This document shows, in pieces, positions 1-12,433 of a DNA stretch of 64,000 nt. Below the pieces are notes generated by a model. It was not told the DNA's origin and did no database searches. It saw only the letters and a list, made by a program, of their open reading frames with translations. The translations under genes were made by a program, and so were the position numbers. The stretch is from an uncultured Craurococcus sp. (lineage in GTDB: Bacteria; Pseudomonadota; Alphaproteobacteria; Acetobacterales; Acetobacteraceae), in the NCBI GenBank assembly GCA_902805545.1, contig CADCTD010000126.1:62001-126000 (forward strand), read 5' to 3'. Position 1 is the first letter of the stretch. Each line of letters begins with the position of its first letter.

Positions 1-247
1 CCACGTCCGGCTTCTGCATGAGCTGCAGGAACTGCCGCGCATAGGCGGAGAGCGACTCCACATAACGCCGCTGCCCCTCGGCATAGATCGTATCGAAGGC
101 GAGCGAGGACTTGCCGGAGCCAGAGAGGCCGGTGATGACCGTCAGCGTGCCGCGCGGGATGTCGAGGTCGAGGTTCTTGAGGTTGTGGGTGCGGGCACCG
201 CGGATGCGGAGGAAGCCGGCGCCGGTGATGGGGGAGGGGGTGGCCAT
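1..247 (-). CDS. uvrA: UvrA, excinuclease ABC subunit A (5' end only)
   Basis: Only the first 82 codons are inside the window; the gene continues past base 1. UvrA is the ATPase that recognises helix-distorting damage in nucleotide excision repair. The translated start reads [20 protein letters not shown] and continues [13 protein letters not shown], then the Walker A segment [20 protein letters not shown] and the [16 protein letters not shown] stretch, all hallmarks of the UvrA N-terminus. The ATG at 247 gives the usual short leader before the conserved [10 protein letters not shown] motif. It diverges from ssb, with a LexA-type box between them (281-295), the classic SOS-controlled uvrA/ssb arrangement. 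Confidence 0.96.
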   Translation of the reverse strand, partial: MATPSPITGAGFLRIRGARTHNLKNLDLDIPRGTLTVITGLSGSGKSSLAFDTIYAEGQRRYVESLSAYARQFLQLMQKPDV

Positions 248-280
248 GCGGGGTCCTGCTCCACGGGGCGCGCGGCCCGC

Positions 281-295
281 GTTCGCCTTGTGTTC
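281..295. promoter_or_regulatory. LexA (SOS) box between uvrA and ssb
   Basis: GTTC at 281-284, seven bases, GTTC at 292-295. This exact direct repeat, GTTC-N7-GTTC, is the known LexA box of alphaproteobacteria. It overlaps the -35 element proposed for ssb (288-293) and lies 34 bp upstream of the uvrA start, so one box can repress both divergent genes. Confidence 0.82.
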
Positions 296-316
296 TGGCA
301 GTGATGACATTATATG
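288..316 (+). promoter_or_regulatory. Probable sigma-70 promoter of ssb
   Basis: TTGTGT at 288-293 and TATATG at 311-316 are separated by exactly 17 bases. The -35 hexamer lies inside the LexA box, as expected for an SOS-repressed promoter. The ssb start is at 383, leaving a leader of about 60 bases. Confidence 0.55.
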
Positions 317-382
317 GGGCTGGCGGGAAGGGCTTTCGGCAGGCATGGTCCTTCCCTTTCAGCTTCCAGGGATTCGGACGGC

Positions 383-919
383 ATGGCCGGCAGCGTCAAC
401 AAGGTTATCCTGGTGGGCAATCTGGGGCGTGACCCCGAGGTCCGCAACATGCAGTCCGGCGACCGGGTGGTGAGTTTCTCCATCGCAACCAGCGAGTCGT
501 GGGCCGACCGCGCCTCCGGCGAGCGGAAGGAGAAGACCCAGTGGCACCGGATCGCCATCTTCAACCAGAAGCTCGGCGAGATCGCCGAGAAATACCTGAA
601 GAAGGGCAGCAAGGTCTATCTCGAAGGCCAGCTCGAGAGCCGGAAGTATACCGACAAGGACGGTAATGAGCGCGAGGTCACCGAGGTGGTGCTCAGCCGT
701 TTCCGGGGCGAGCTGACCCTGCTCGACGGCCGCGGTGGCGCGGGTGGCGAGATGGGCGAGGGCGGCGGTGGCGCCGGGTATGGTGGCGGCGGCCGCTCCT
801 CTGGCGGCTTCGAGCGCTCGGGCGGGGGCGACCGTGGCGGCGCCTCGCGCGGCGGCGGCGGGGGCTGGGACAAGCCGAAGGGCGGGGCGAGCGACCTCGA
901 CGACGACATCCCCTTCTGA
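383..919 (+). CDS. ssb: Single-stranded DNA-binding protein
   Basis: 178 aa. Binds ssDNA during replication, recombination and repair and recruits partner enzymes through its C-terminal tip. An N-terminal OB fold ([20 protein letters not shown]..., about residues 1-110) is followed by a Gly-rich linker (about 120-165) and the acidic tip DLDDDIPF, the standard SSB partner-binding motif. I chose the ATG at 383 because homologues begin with M(A)GSVNKVIL. An upstream in-frame ATG at 314 would add 23 residues with no similarity and would sit on the promoter's -10. Divergent from uvrA, with the LexA box in its promoter. Confidence 0.96.
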   Translation: MAGSVNKVILVGNLGRDPEVRNMQSGDRVVSFSIATSESWADRASGERKEKTQWHRIAIFNQKLGEIAEKYLKKGSKVYLEGQLESRKYTDKDGNEREVTEVVLSRFRGELTLLDGRGGAGGEMGEGGGGAGYGGGGRSSGGFERSGGGDRGGASRGGGGGWDKPKGGASDLDDDIPF

Positions 920-954
920 GGCAGCCTTTCTGCGCCCGTCGGGCCCCTGGCGAT

Positions 955-983
955 TTGGCGTCGGGGCCGGGAGTGCCTATATA
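955..983 (+). promoter_or_regulatory. Probable sigma-70 promoter of gyrA
   Basis: TTGGCG at 955-960 and TATATA at 978-983 with a 17-base spacer. It lies between the ssb stop (919) and the gyrA GTG (1077), in an otherwise very GC-rich gap where a TATATATA run stands out. The leader would be about 85 bases. Confidence 0.55.
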
Positions 984-1076
984 TAGGGCTGATGGAACCC
1001 GCGGGCCGAGGCCCGCCGGGCGCCCGGCCATTGCCATTCCGGCGGGGCCGGCCGAGCCCCAAGGAAACCGAGACGC

Positions 1077-3882
<2,806 letters not shown>

Positions 3883-3890
<8 letters not shown>

Positions 3891-4395
3891 GCGGGCCGGG
3901 CTCTATGCCGGCACCTTCGACCCGATCACGAACGGGCATCTCGATGTCATAGGCCGGGGCGCGCGGCTGCTCGACCGGCTGGTGATCGGCGTCGCGGTCA
4001 GTACCGGCAAGGGCCCGCTCTTCCCGCTCGAGGAGCGGGTGGAGCTGGTTCGGGCCGAGGCCGCGCCGATCGCCGAGCGCGCGGGCACCCGGATCGAAGT
4101 GCTGCCCTTCGAGGGGCTGGTCGTCGACTTCGCCCAGCAGGTCGGGGCGGGGATGATCCTGCGCGGCCTGCGCTCCGTCACCGATTTCGACTACGAGTAC
4201 CAGATGGCCGGGATGAATCGCCGGCTGGATCCCGGCATCGAGACGGTCTTCCTGCTGGCCAGCGAGACGAACCAATTCGTCGCCTCGCGTTTGGTCAAGG
4301 AGATCGCCCGGCTGGGGGGTGACATCAGCAGCTTCGTGCCGAAACTCACGCTGGAGCGGACCCTCGAACGGGTCCGCGGGCCTCAGCAGGGCTGA
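3883..4395 (+). CDS. coaD: Phosphopantetheine adenylyltransferase
   Basis: 170 aa. Transfers AMP from ATP to 4'-phosphopantetheine, the penultimate step of coenzyme A synthesis, in the cytoplasm. The N-terminus [19 protein letters not shown] carries the nucleotidyltransferase T-x-G-H type motif (TNGH). The later segments [20 protein letters not shown] and [16 protein letters not shown] are typical of the family, and length matches it. The ATG at 3883 overlaps the 3' end of gyrA by 8 bases, so the two are probably cotranscribed. A longer in-frame start at 3847 would add an Arg-rich leader unlike the family. Confidence 0.96.
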
Positions 4396-4418
4396 CCGGC
4401 CCTTATCGGGAGAGACTC

Positions 4419-4964
4419 ATGCGCCGACGCGACCTGGCCGGGCTTGCCGCCCTCGCCACGACCAGCAGCCTTGCCGCCCCCGCCCTGGCGCAAGCCGAGG
4501 AGCGGCTGTTGCTCGACCTGAAGGACGGCACCGTCACCATCCAGTTCCTGCCCGATGTGGCGCCGAAGCATGTGGAGCGGATCAAGCTGCTGGTCCGCCG
4601 CGGCTTCTACGACGGCACGCCCTTCCATCGCGTCATTGAGGGCTTCATGGCCCAGGGCGGCGATCCGACCGGGACGGGAACGGGCGGCGCGCGGGACCTG
4701 CCGGACATCCCGGCCGAGTTCACCAACAAGTACCGCTTCCTGCGCGGCACCTGCGGCATGGCGCGCAGCAGCAACCCGAACAGCGCGAACAGCCAGTTCT
4801 TCATCATGTTCGCCCCGGCGCCGAGCCTCGACAACCAGTACACGATCTGGGGCAAGGTGATCGCCGGGATGGATGCGGTCGACAAGATCAAGCGCGGCAG
4901 CGGTGGCAACGGGATCGTGCAGAACCCGGACAAGCTGGTCCGCGCCCGCATCGTCACCGCCTGA
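4419..4964 (+). CDS. Periplasmic cyclophilin-type peptidyl-prolyl isomerase
   Basis: 181 aa. Catalyses cis-trans isomerisation of X-Pro bonds. A signal peptide (MRRRDLAGLAALATTSSLAA then PALA, cleavage probably after residue 24) indicates export. The cyclophilin core follows, with the active-site stretch FHRVIEGFMAQGGDPTGTG, the segment GMARSSNPNSANSQFFIMF, and LDNQYTIWGKVIAGMDAVD near the end. Family length is normal for PpiA-type enzymes. It lies 23 bases after coaD and 23 bases before a close paralogue lacking the signal, and the pair looks like a tandem duplication. RBS GGGAGAG precedes the ATG. Confidence 0.93.
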   Translation: MRRRDLAGLAALATTSSLAAPALAQAEERLLLDLKDGTVTIQFLPDVAPKHVERIKLLVRRGFYDGTPFHRVIEGFMAQGGDPTGTGTGGARDLPDIPAEFTNKYRFLRGTCGMARSSNPNSANSQFFIMFAPAPSLDNQYTIWGKVIAGMDAVDKIKRGSGGNGIVQNPDKLVRARIVTA

Positions 4965-4987
4965 CACAGTTTTTGAGGAGTAAAGCC

Positions 4988-5581
4988 ATGAGCGACGAAG
5001 CCGGCAGCCCTGCCGAGATCCCCGGCGAACCCCCGATCGGCGAGGCCGCCCCGGCGCCTGCCGCCGCGACGCCCGATCCGGCGCTGGAGAACACGCTGAT
5101 CCTCGAGTTGAAGGACGGCAAGGTGACGATCGAGCTGCGGCCCGACCTGGCGCCGCAACATGTCGAGCGGATCAAGATGCTGGTGCGTGCCGGCTTCTAT
5201 GACGGCACGCCCTTCCACCGCGTCATCGAGGGCTTCATGGCCCAGGGCGGCGACCCGACCGGCACCGGCACCGGCGGCGCCCGCGATGCCGGCCATGCCG
5301 ACCTGCCGGCCGAGTTCACGCCGCCGGCCAAGGCGCGCTTCGTGCGCGGCACCTGCGGCATGGCGCGGACCAGCAACCCGGACAGCGCGAACAGCCAGTT
5401 CTTCATCATGTTCGGGCCGGCGCCGAGCCTCGACGGCCAGTACACGATCTGGGGCCGGGTCGTCTCCGGCATGGAGGCGGTGGATAAGATCAAGCGCGGC
5501 TCCGGCGGCAACGGCATGGTCCAGGGACCGGACAAGCTGATCAAGGCGAGCATCGCGGCGGATGCCCCCGCTGCCGCTTGA
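4988..5581 (+). CDS. Cytoplasmic cyclophilin-type peptidyl-prolyl isomerase
   Basis: 197 aa. Same enzyme family as the preceding gene and very similar to it over the whole core (FHRVIEGFMAQGGDPTGTGT, SNPDSANSQFFIMFGPAPSL). It starts instead with a Pro/Ala/Glu-rich, non-hydrophobic leader of about 35 residues, so it should stay in the cytoplasm. The ATG at 4988 follows a GAGGAG ribosome site at 4975-4980, with a usable spacing of 7 bases. It carries a short insert (DAGHADLPAEFTPPAKARF) relative to its neighbour and an Ala-rich tail. Confidence 0.93.
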   Translation: MSDEAGSPAEIPGEPPIGEAAPAPAAATPDPALENTLILELKDGKVTIELRPDLAPQHVERIKMLVRAGFYDGTPFHRVIEGFMAQGGDPTGTGTGGARDAGHADLPAEFTPPAKARFVRGTCGMARTSNPDSANSQFFIMFGPAPSLDGQYTIWGRVVSGMEAVDKIKRGSGGNGMVQGPDKLIKASIAADAPAAA

Positions 5582-5584
5582 GGC

Positions 5585-5613
5585 TTGACAGGCGGGCGTC
5601 CTCAGGGTTTTGG
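5585..5613 (+). promoter_or_regulatory. Possible promoter of tRNA-Lys
   Basis: A perfect TTGACA (5585-5590) sits 57 bases before the tRNA. With 17-base spacing the -10 would be TTTTGG (5608-5613), a poor match. The same stretch forms a GCGGGCG / CGCCCGC inverted repeat around an 18-base loop, which could instead end the upstream transcript. Confidence 0.3.
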
Positions 5614-5647
5614 GGGCGCCCGCACCGCAGCATGCCGCGGCGCCTGT

Positions 5648-5723
5648 GAGCCGGTAGCTCAGCTGGTAGAGCACGGGACTTTTAATCTCGTGGCCGTGGG
5701 TTCGAATCCCACCCGGCTCACCA
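5648..5723 (+). tRNA. tRNA-Lys (anticodon UUU)
   Basis: 76 nt cloverleaf. The acceptor stem GAGCCGG (5648-5654) pairs fully with CCGGCTC (5713-5719), followed by discriminator A and an encoded CCA (5721-5723). The anticodon stem CGGGA/TCTCG encloses the loop CTTTTAA, which gives anticodon TTT at 5681-5683. The T arm is GTGGG-TTCGAAT-CCCAC and the D arm contains TAGCTCAGCTGGTAGAGC. No integrase or direct repeat is seen next to it. Confidence 0.97.
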
Positions 5724-5833
5724 TCCCGCACCTCGCGCAACCCGGACGGTTCACTCCAAGTTATGACTGGATCGGAGTGGGAGCCGAAGCGCATCCTGTC
5801 CGGCTCAACAATGCGTAGGTCCGGGACAGCACA

Positions 5834-6262
5834 ATGAGCGACCATCCAGTCATCGGCGTCTCGGACGAGGTGGTAGCCGATGCGGACGGGGTCCGCATCA
5901 CCCTCGAGACGAGCGAGGGGCCGCTCGCCCTCACGATCCCCCTGCTCGTGGCGGAGCGGCTGCTGCTCACCCTGCGCAGCAGCGCGGATGACGCGCATCG
6001 CCAGCGGATCGAACGCGGCGATGCGCTCCGCACCGCCATCGTGCCGACCGACCGGCCGCCGCTCGACACCACGGGATGCATGGCGAGCCTCGCCGCTGAC
6101 GGCCGCATCCTGCTGCAGTTCCGGCATGCCGCCGCGGCGATGACGCAGATCTTCGTCCCGCCCATGGGGGCGGCGATGCTGGCCCGGGCGCTCGGCGAGC
6201 TCGGCGGCAAGTTGCAGCCGCCCCGGGCGGTGGCGGGCGAGGCGTCCAAGCGGCGCGGCTAG
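5834..6262 (+). CDS. Conserved small protein of unknown function
   Basis: 142 aa; I do not recognise a family. The protein is acidic to neutral with no signal peptide or membrane segment. It has an N-terminal beta-like stretch (DGVRITLETSEGPLALTIPL), a helix-rich middle (VAERLLLTLRSSADDAHRQ) and a C-terminus ending in a basic tail (ASKRRG). Its position alone between tRNA-Lys and the benE-like gene gives no functional hint. Codon use is in line with the neighbours, with strong third-position GC. Being a real gene rather than chance is likely but not certain. Confidence 0.6.
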   Translation: MSDHPVIGVSDEVVADADGVRITLETSEGPLALTIPLLVAERLLLTLRSSADDAHRQRIERGDALRTAIVPTDRPPLDTTGCMASLAADGRILLQFRHAAAAMTQIFVPPMGAAMLARALGELGGKLQPPRAVAGEASKRRG

Positions 6263-6420
6263 ACCGCCGGTCCCAACTGGGCCGTGGATCATGGTCCGGC
6301 ATGGTGTTCTTGCGGGTGAGTCACGCCCGCGGTCATTCCGGTCGCCGGCGATCGCGCCCTGGCCCCGGCGCGCTGCGCATGCTTTACCGGCGGCGCCAGC
6401 GCTGACCGGGACCCGATCGC

Positions 6421-7584
6421 ATGCCCTCCCTGCCGGCCCTCGCGGCCGGGTTGCTCTCCGGCTTCGTCGGCTTCGCCTCCTCCTTCGCCGTCGTGCTGCA
6501 AGGCCTGGGCGCCATGGGCGCCGGGCCGGCCGAGGCGGCGTCCGGGCTGATGGCGCTCTCCATCGCCATGGGGCTCTGCGGGATCGTGCTGAGCCTTTGG
6601 CGGCGGATGCCGATCAGTATTGCCTGGTCAACGCCCGGGGCGGCGCTGCTGGCGGCCTCGGCCGTGCCGGCAGGCGGCTTTCCGGCCGCGGTTGGCGCCT
6701 TCCTGGTGAGCGGGGCGTTGCTGGTGCTGGCGGGGCTCTGGAAGCCCTTCGGGCGGGCCGTGGCCTCGATCCCCTCGCCGCTGGCCAATGCCATGCTGGC
6801 GGGGGTGCTGCTCGGGCTCTGCCTGGCGCCGGTACGGGCGCTGGGGGAGGCGCCGGCGGCAGGAATCGCCATCATCCTGACCTGGGCGGTGGTCGGACGG
6901 TTCAACCGGCTGCTGGCGGTGCCGGCCGCGTTGTTGGTGGCGGTCGGGGTGATCCTGGCGACGATCGAGCTTCCGCCCGGCATCCTTGCCGCCGCGGGAC
7001 CGGTGCCGGTCTGGGTGGCGCCGCAATTCACGCTGGCGGCGGCGATCGGCGTCGCGCTGCCGCTCTTCATCGTCACCATGGCTTCGCAGAATATTCCCGG
7101 CATGGCGGTGCTGAACGCCAATGGCTACCGGCCGGAGGCGGGGCCGCTCTTCGCAGTGACCGGGCTATTCACCCTCGCGGGGGCGCCGCTCGGCGGCCAT
7201 GCGGTGAACCTCGCTGCCATCACCGCGGCGATCTGCGCGAGCCCGGAGGCGGAGCCGGATCCGGCACGGCGCTGGTGGGCGGCGGTGGTGGCGGGCCTGG
7301 CCTATATCGGCTTCGGCCTGCTGGCGGGGGCGGCGGTCGCCTTCATGGCGGCGGCGCCGCCGGTGCTGATCCAGGCGGTGGCGGGGCTGGCGCTGCTCGG
7401 TGCCTTCGGCAATGCGATCCAGGGCGCGGTCGCGGTGCCCAGGCAGCGGGAGGCGGCGGTGATCACCTTCCTCGTCACCGCCTCCGGACTTTCGGTCTTT
7501 GGCGTGAGCGGCGCCTTCTGGGGGCTGCTGGCGGGTGGCGCGATGCTGCTGCTCCACCGGCCGGGGCTGTTCAGTCGAGCCTGA
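6421..7584 (+). CDS. benE: BenE-family benzoate/H+ symporter-like permease
   Basis: 387 aa, almost entirely hydrophobic with about 11-12 membrane segments. BenE proteins are inner-membrane proton symporters first linked to benzoate uptake. Family signatures include SIAWSTPGAALLAASAV near residue 62 and the central VTMASQNIPGMAVLNANGYR, typical of BenE/NCS2-like carriers. No benzoate catabolic gene lies nearby, so the substrate is not established and could be another aromatic or small acid. Its 3' end overlaps the converging receptor gene by 14 bases (7571-7584). Confidence 0.85.
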   Translation: MPSLPALAAGLLSGFVGFASSFAVVLQGLGAMGAGPAEAASGLMALSIAMGLCGIVLSLWRRMPISIAWSTPGAALLAASAVPAGGFPAAVGAFLVSGALLVLAGLWKPFGRAVASIPSPLANAMLAGVLLGLCLAPVRALGEAPAAGIAIILTWAVVGRFNRLLAVPAALLVAVGVILATIELPPGILAAAGPVPVWVAPQFTLAAAIGVALPLFIVTMASQNIPGMAVLNANGYRPEAGPLFAVTGLFTLAGAPLGGHAVNLAAITAAICASPEAEPDPARRWWAAVVAGLAYIGFGLLAGAAVAFMAAAPPVLIQAVAGLALLGAFGNAIQGAVAVPRQREAAVITFLVTASGLSVFGVSGAFWGLLAGGAMLLLHRPGLFSRA

Positions 7585-8530
7585 TCTGCGCCGCCCTGGC
7601 GACGCGCTGCCAGCGGGCGGATTCCTCGGCGATGGTGGCGGCGAAGGCGGCGGGGCTGGTCCATTGCGCGGTCGCGCCCTGCTCGCGGAGGCCGTCGCGG
7701 ACCGCGGGGGTGTCGCTCGCCTCCTTCAGCGCGGCGGAGAGGCGGTCGACCACGGCGGCGGGCAGCCCGGCGGGGCCGAGCAGGCTGTACCAGTTGTCAG
7801 CCAGTACTTCCGCCAGGCCGGCCTCGGCGGTGGTCGGCAGGTCGGGGAGGATGGGGCTGCGGCGGGTGCTGGCGAGGACGAGGGCGCGCAACGCGCCGCT
7901 CCGCAGATGCGGCAGCACCACCGGCAGGTCGGCGAAGAGCAAATGGATCTGCCCGCCGAGCAGATCCGTCACCGCCGGCGCCGCGCCGCGATAGGGAACG
8001 ACGGTCAGCTCCATCCCGCTCTGCAGCCGCAACATCTCGGCGGCGAAATGGGAGATGCCGGCCGCTCCCGCCGTGCCGATGGCGAGCCGCGTGCCGGGCC
8101 GCTTCGCCAGCGCCCTGAGCCCTGCGAGGTCGGTGACGCCGAGGCTCGGCGTGGCGACCAGCGCCTCAGGAACCAGGGTGACGATGCTGACCGGCGTGAG
8201 GTCCTGCGGCACCCTGTAGGGCACCGTGCTCGTCACATGCGGGATGATGACCAGGGCGCCGCTGCTGGTCAGCACCAGCATGTTCCCGTCGGGCGGCGCC
8301 TTGGCAACGGCATCGACACCGATGACCCCGCCGGCGCCCGGCCGGTTCTCGATCACCACCGGCTGGCCGAGCGTGGCCGTCAACGGCTGGGCATAAAGCC
8401 GGGCGATGATGTCGTTCGGTCCGCCGGGCGGGAAGGGGACGACCAGCCGGATCGGCCGGCTTGGCCAGGCCGGCTGCGCCCCGGCCGCGGCGGGCAGGGC
8501 GGCGGCGGCCAGCAGGTGGCGCCGGTGCAT
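7571..8530 (-). CDS. Bug/TctC-type tripartite tricarboxylate transporter receptor
   Basis: 319 aa periplasmic solute-binding protein. A signal peptide (MHRRHLLAAAALPAAAGAQP) is followed by the family start WPSRPIRLVVPFPPGGPNDI and the segment GQPVVIENRPGAGGVIG. The ligand-loop region VVPYRGAAPAVTDLLGGQI lies near residue 200. Such receptors feed TctAB permeases or act in signalling. No tctA or tctB is present here, which is usual for the many orphan Bug genes of Acetobacteraceae and Burkholderiales. Ligand unknown. Confidence 0.92.
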   Translation of the reverse strand: MHRRHLLAAAALPAAAGAQPAWPSRPIRLVVPFPPGGPNDIIARLYAQPLTATLGQPVVIENRPGAGGVIGVDAVAKAPPDGNMLVLTSSGALVIIPHVTSTVPYRVPQDLTPVSIVTLVPEALVATPSLGVTDLAGLRALAKRPGTRLAIGTAGAAGISHFAAEMLRLQSGMELTVVPYRGAAPAVTDLLGGQIHLLFADLPVVLPHLRSGALRALVLASTRRSPILPDLPTTAEAGLAEVLADNWYSLLGPAGLPAAVVDRLSAALKEASDTPAVRDGLREQGATAQWTSPAAFAATIAEESARWQRVARAAQIRLD

Positions 8531-8598
8531 GGGCGATCCTCCGGTGTCTCTTTGCCGGGGATCATGCCGGCGGGCTTTGGCCGGGGGAAGCGCGCCAG

Positions 8599-9000
8599 CT
8601 ACCAGCCTTGCGGAACCGGCTCCGCATAGGGCCGGCCATAGGGGTCGGCATAGGGCTGCTGGTACTGGGGCTCATAGGCCGGCGGCTGCTGGTACTGCTG
8701 CTGGTACTGCTGTTCGTACCGGGGCTGGGCGTAGTAGCCCTGCGCGGCCGCTTCGTTCCGCTGATCCGTTGAATTGCCGATCAGCCCGCCGACCAGGGCG
8801 CCCGCCGCGGCGCCGCCGACGACCGCCCCGCCGCCACGACCGAGCGCGGCGCCAAGCAGGCCGCCCGCCGCGGCGCCGGTCACCGCCCCGGCCGCCGTGC
8901 TGGAGGGCGGCGCGGCGTAGTAGGGGGTCGGCTGGACGACGCAACCGCAGAGGGGAAGCGCCGCGAGGGCTGCAAGCCAAAACTTCGGTGTCATTGTCAT
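8599..9000 (-). CDS. Glycine-zipper outer-membrane lipoprotein
   Basis: 133 aa from the ATG at 9000 (GGAGG 4 bases upstream; an ATG at 8994 is an alternative). A short hydrophobic leader ends in a lipobox (LCGC, lipidation probably at C20). Next comes a 40-residue Gly/Ala zipper (AAGAVTGAAAGGLLGAALGR and onward), which is expected to insert in or lie against a membrane. The C-terminal third is a Gln/Tyr/Pro-rich repeat (YQQQYQQPP...). This architecture matches SlyB/YMGG-like envelope proteins. The function is envelope-related by family only. Confidence 0.75.
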   Translation of the reverse strand: MTMTPKFWLAALAALPLCGCVVQPTPYYAAPPSSTAAGAVTGAAAGGLLGAALGRGGGAVVGGAAAGALVGGLIGNSTDQRNEAAAQGYYAQPRYEQQYQQQYQQPPAYEPQYQQPYADPYGRPYAEPVPQGW

Positions 9001-9163
9001 CCTGCCTCCGATCCGCCTTCGCAACGCGCGACGGCCGGGAAGGCTGCATCAACCGTTGCGGATGGGGCAGGGGCATGGCTGCGGCATGGCGAAGCCGTGG
9101 CATCGGCCTCGACAGGGGCAGCGAAGGGCGGAAGACTGCACGGCGCAACCATCGGGGGATGTG

Positions 9164-9721
9164 GTGCGCGAACCGGACCCGCCACAGGCCAGGCTGCTCG
9201 ACATCCTACGCGTCTTCTCGTCGATGGGCCTGGCGAGTTTCGGCGGGGGCCTCGCCGGCTGGATGCACCGCGAGGTCGTCGAACGCCGGCGCTGGATGAG
9301 CGAGGAGGGCTTCCTCGCCGGCGTTGCCCTCGGCCAGGTGCTGCCGGGGGCGAACAGCGTGAACCTTGCCCTCTATGTCGGCCAGCAGCTGCGCGGCGTG
9401 CCGGGGGCGGCAATGGCCTTCCTCGGCATCCTGGGACCGCCTTTCCTGGTCATCCTCGGCCTCGCGCTGGTCTATGCCTGGGGGATGGGGGCGGCAGGCT
9501 TCGGCGTGGTGCTCGGGGGCGTTGCGGCGGCGGGGCTGGCGAATTCGCTGACGACCGGGCTGCGCGCGGCGCGGCGCTTGAGGGGTGCCTGGCCCTGGGT
9601 GGTGGTCGGCATCACCTTCCTTGCCATCGGGCTGCTGCGCTGGCCGATGATCCCGGTGGTGACGGTGCTGATCCCGGCCAGCATCGGCCTCGCCTGGGCC
9701 GAGGGACGCGCGCGTGGCTGA
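9164..9721 (+). CDS. chrA: Chromate transporter, N-terminal-half subunit
   Basis: 185 aa from a GTG at 9164 (GTG at 9161 also possible, GGGGGA just upstream; an ATG at 9056 would add 36 non-family residues). One CHR domain shows VFSSMGLASFGGGLAGWMHR, VVERRRWMSEEGFLAGVALG and VLPGANSVNLALYVGQQLRG, followed by several membrane segments. The family exports chromate or related oxyanions. Here the usual two-domain ChrA is encoded as two overlapping half-size genes; the next gene is the partner. Confidence 0.88.
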   Translation: MREPDPPQARLLDILRVFSSMGLASFGGGLAGWMHREVVERRRWMSEEGFLAGVALGQVLPGANSVNLALYVGQQLRGVPGAAMAFLGILGPPFLVILGLALVYAWGMGAAGFGVVLGGVAAAGLANSLTTGLRAARRLRGAWPWVVVGITFLAIGLLRWPMIPVVTVLIPASIGLAWAEGRARG

Positions 9722-10253
9722 GCGGCTTTTCGCGCTCCTGCTGGTCTTCGCGCCGCTCTCGCTGGTCTCGCTCGGCGGCGGGCCATCGATCTTCGCCGAG
9801 ATGCAGCGCCAATCGGTCGAGGTGCATGGCTGGATGACGGCGGGGCAGTTTACCGACCTCTTCGCCATCTCCCGTGCGGCGCCTGGCCCGGGGACGCTGA
9901 TCTGCGCCCTGGTCGGCTGGCAGGCGGCGGGGTTCGCGGGGGCGCTGGCGGGGGCGCTTGGGCTGTATGTCCCCTCGTCCTGCCTGCTGCTGGCGATCGG
10001 GCATTGGTGGCAGAGGCGGGGCGACAGCCCGATGCGGCGGGTGATCGAGCGCGGCCTGGCGCCGGTCGCGGTCGGGCTCATCTTCGCTGGAGTGCATACG
10101 CTGCTTCAGGCGGATGGCGCAGGCTGGCTGGAGGTGGCGACGCTCCTTGTCTGCACCATCGCGCTGTTGCGGGGGGCGAGCCCCTATGCCGTGATGGCGG
10201 TGGTGGCGCTGCTCTATGCCGGGTTGCAGCAGGCGGGCGCCATCGGCCGTTAG
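9714..10253 (+). CDS. chrA: Chromate transporter, C-terminal-half subunit
   Basis: 179 aa, GTG start overlapping the preceding half by 8 bases, so translation is probably coupled. It is a second CHR domain (LSLVSLGGGPSIFAEMQRQS, FAISRAAPGPGTLICALVGW) with hydrophobic segments through to the end. Short-chain CHR pairs of this kind work as heterodimers equivalent to full-length ChrA. Whether chromate is the physiological substrate cannot be judged from sequence. Confidence 0.87.
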   Translation: MAERLFALLLVFAPLSLVSLGGGPSIFAEMQRQSVEVHGWMTAGQFTDLFAISRAAPGPGTLICALVGWQAAGFAGALAGALGLYVPSSCLLLAIGHWWQRRGDSPMRRVIERGLAPVAVGLIFAGVHTLLQADGAGWLEVATLLVCTIALLRGASPYAVMAVVALLYAGLQQAGAIGR

Positions 10254-10260
10254 CCAGCTA

Positions 10261-10277
10261 CCTGTCCCGTTGACAGG
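10261..10277. terminator. Short hairpin after the chromate transporter pair
   Basis: CCTGTC (10261-10266), loop CCGTT, GACAGG (10272-10277), beginning 8 bases after the stop at 10253. The stem is perfect but only 6 bp and has no T-tract. The right arm also contains TTGACA (10270-10275), which could serve as a -35 for the downstream fadJ-like gene, though the -10 is weak. Confidence 0.25.
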
Positions 10278-10334
10278 GGACGGCGCCGGGCAACAGGATG
10301 CGCGGCCAGTCATTGCCAAGAATGAGGAACGCCC

Positions 10335-12410
<2,076 letters not shown>

Positions 12411-12433
12411 ACCCAAACACAAGGAGAGACCCG

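Noticed and set aside
5648-5723. tRNA-Lys as an integration site of a mobile element
   Set aside because: No integrase gene, no repeated tRNA 3' end downstream and no change in gene type around it.
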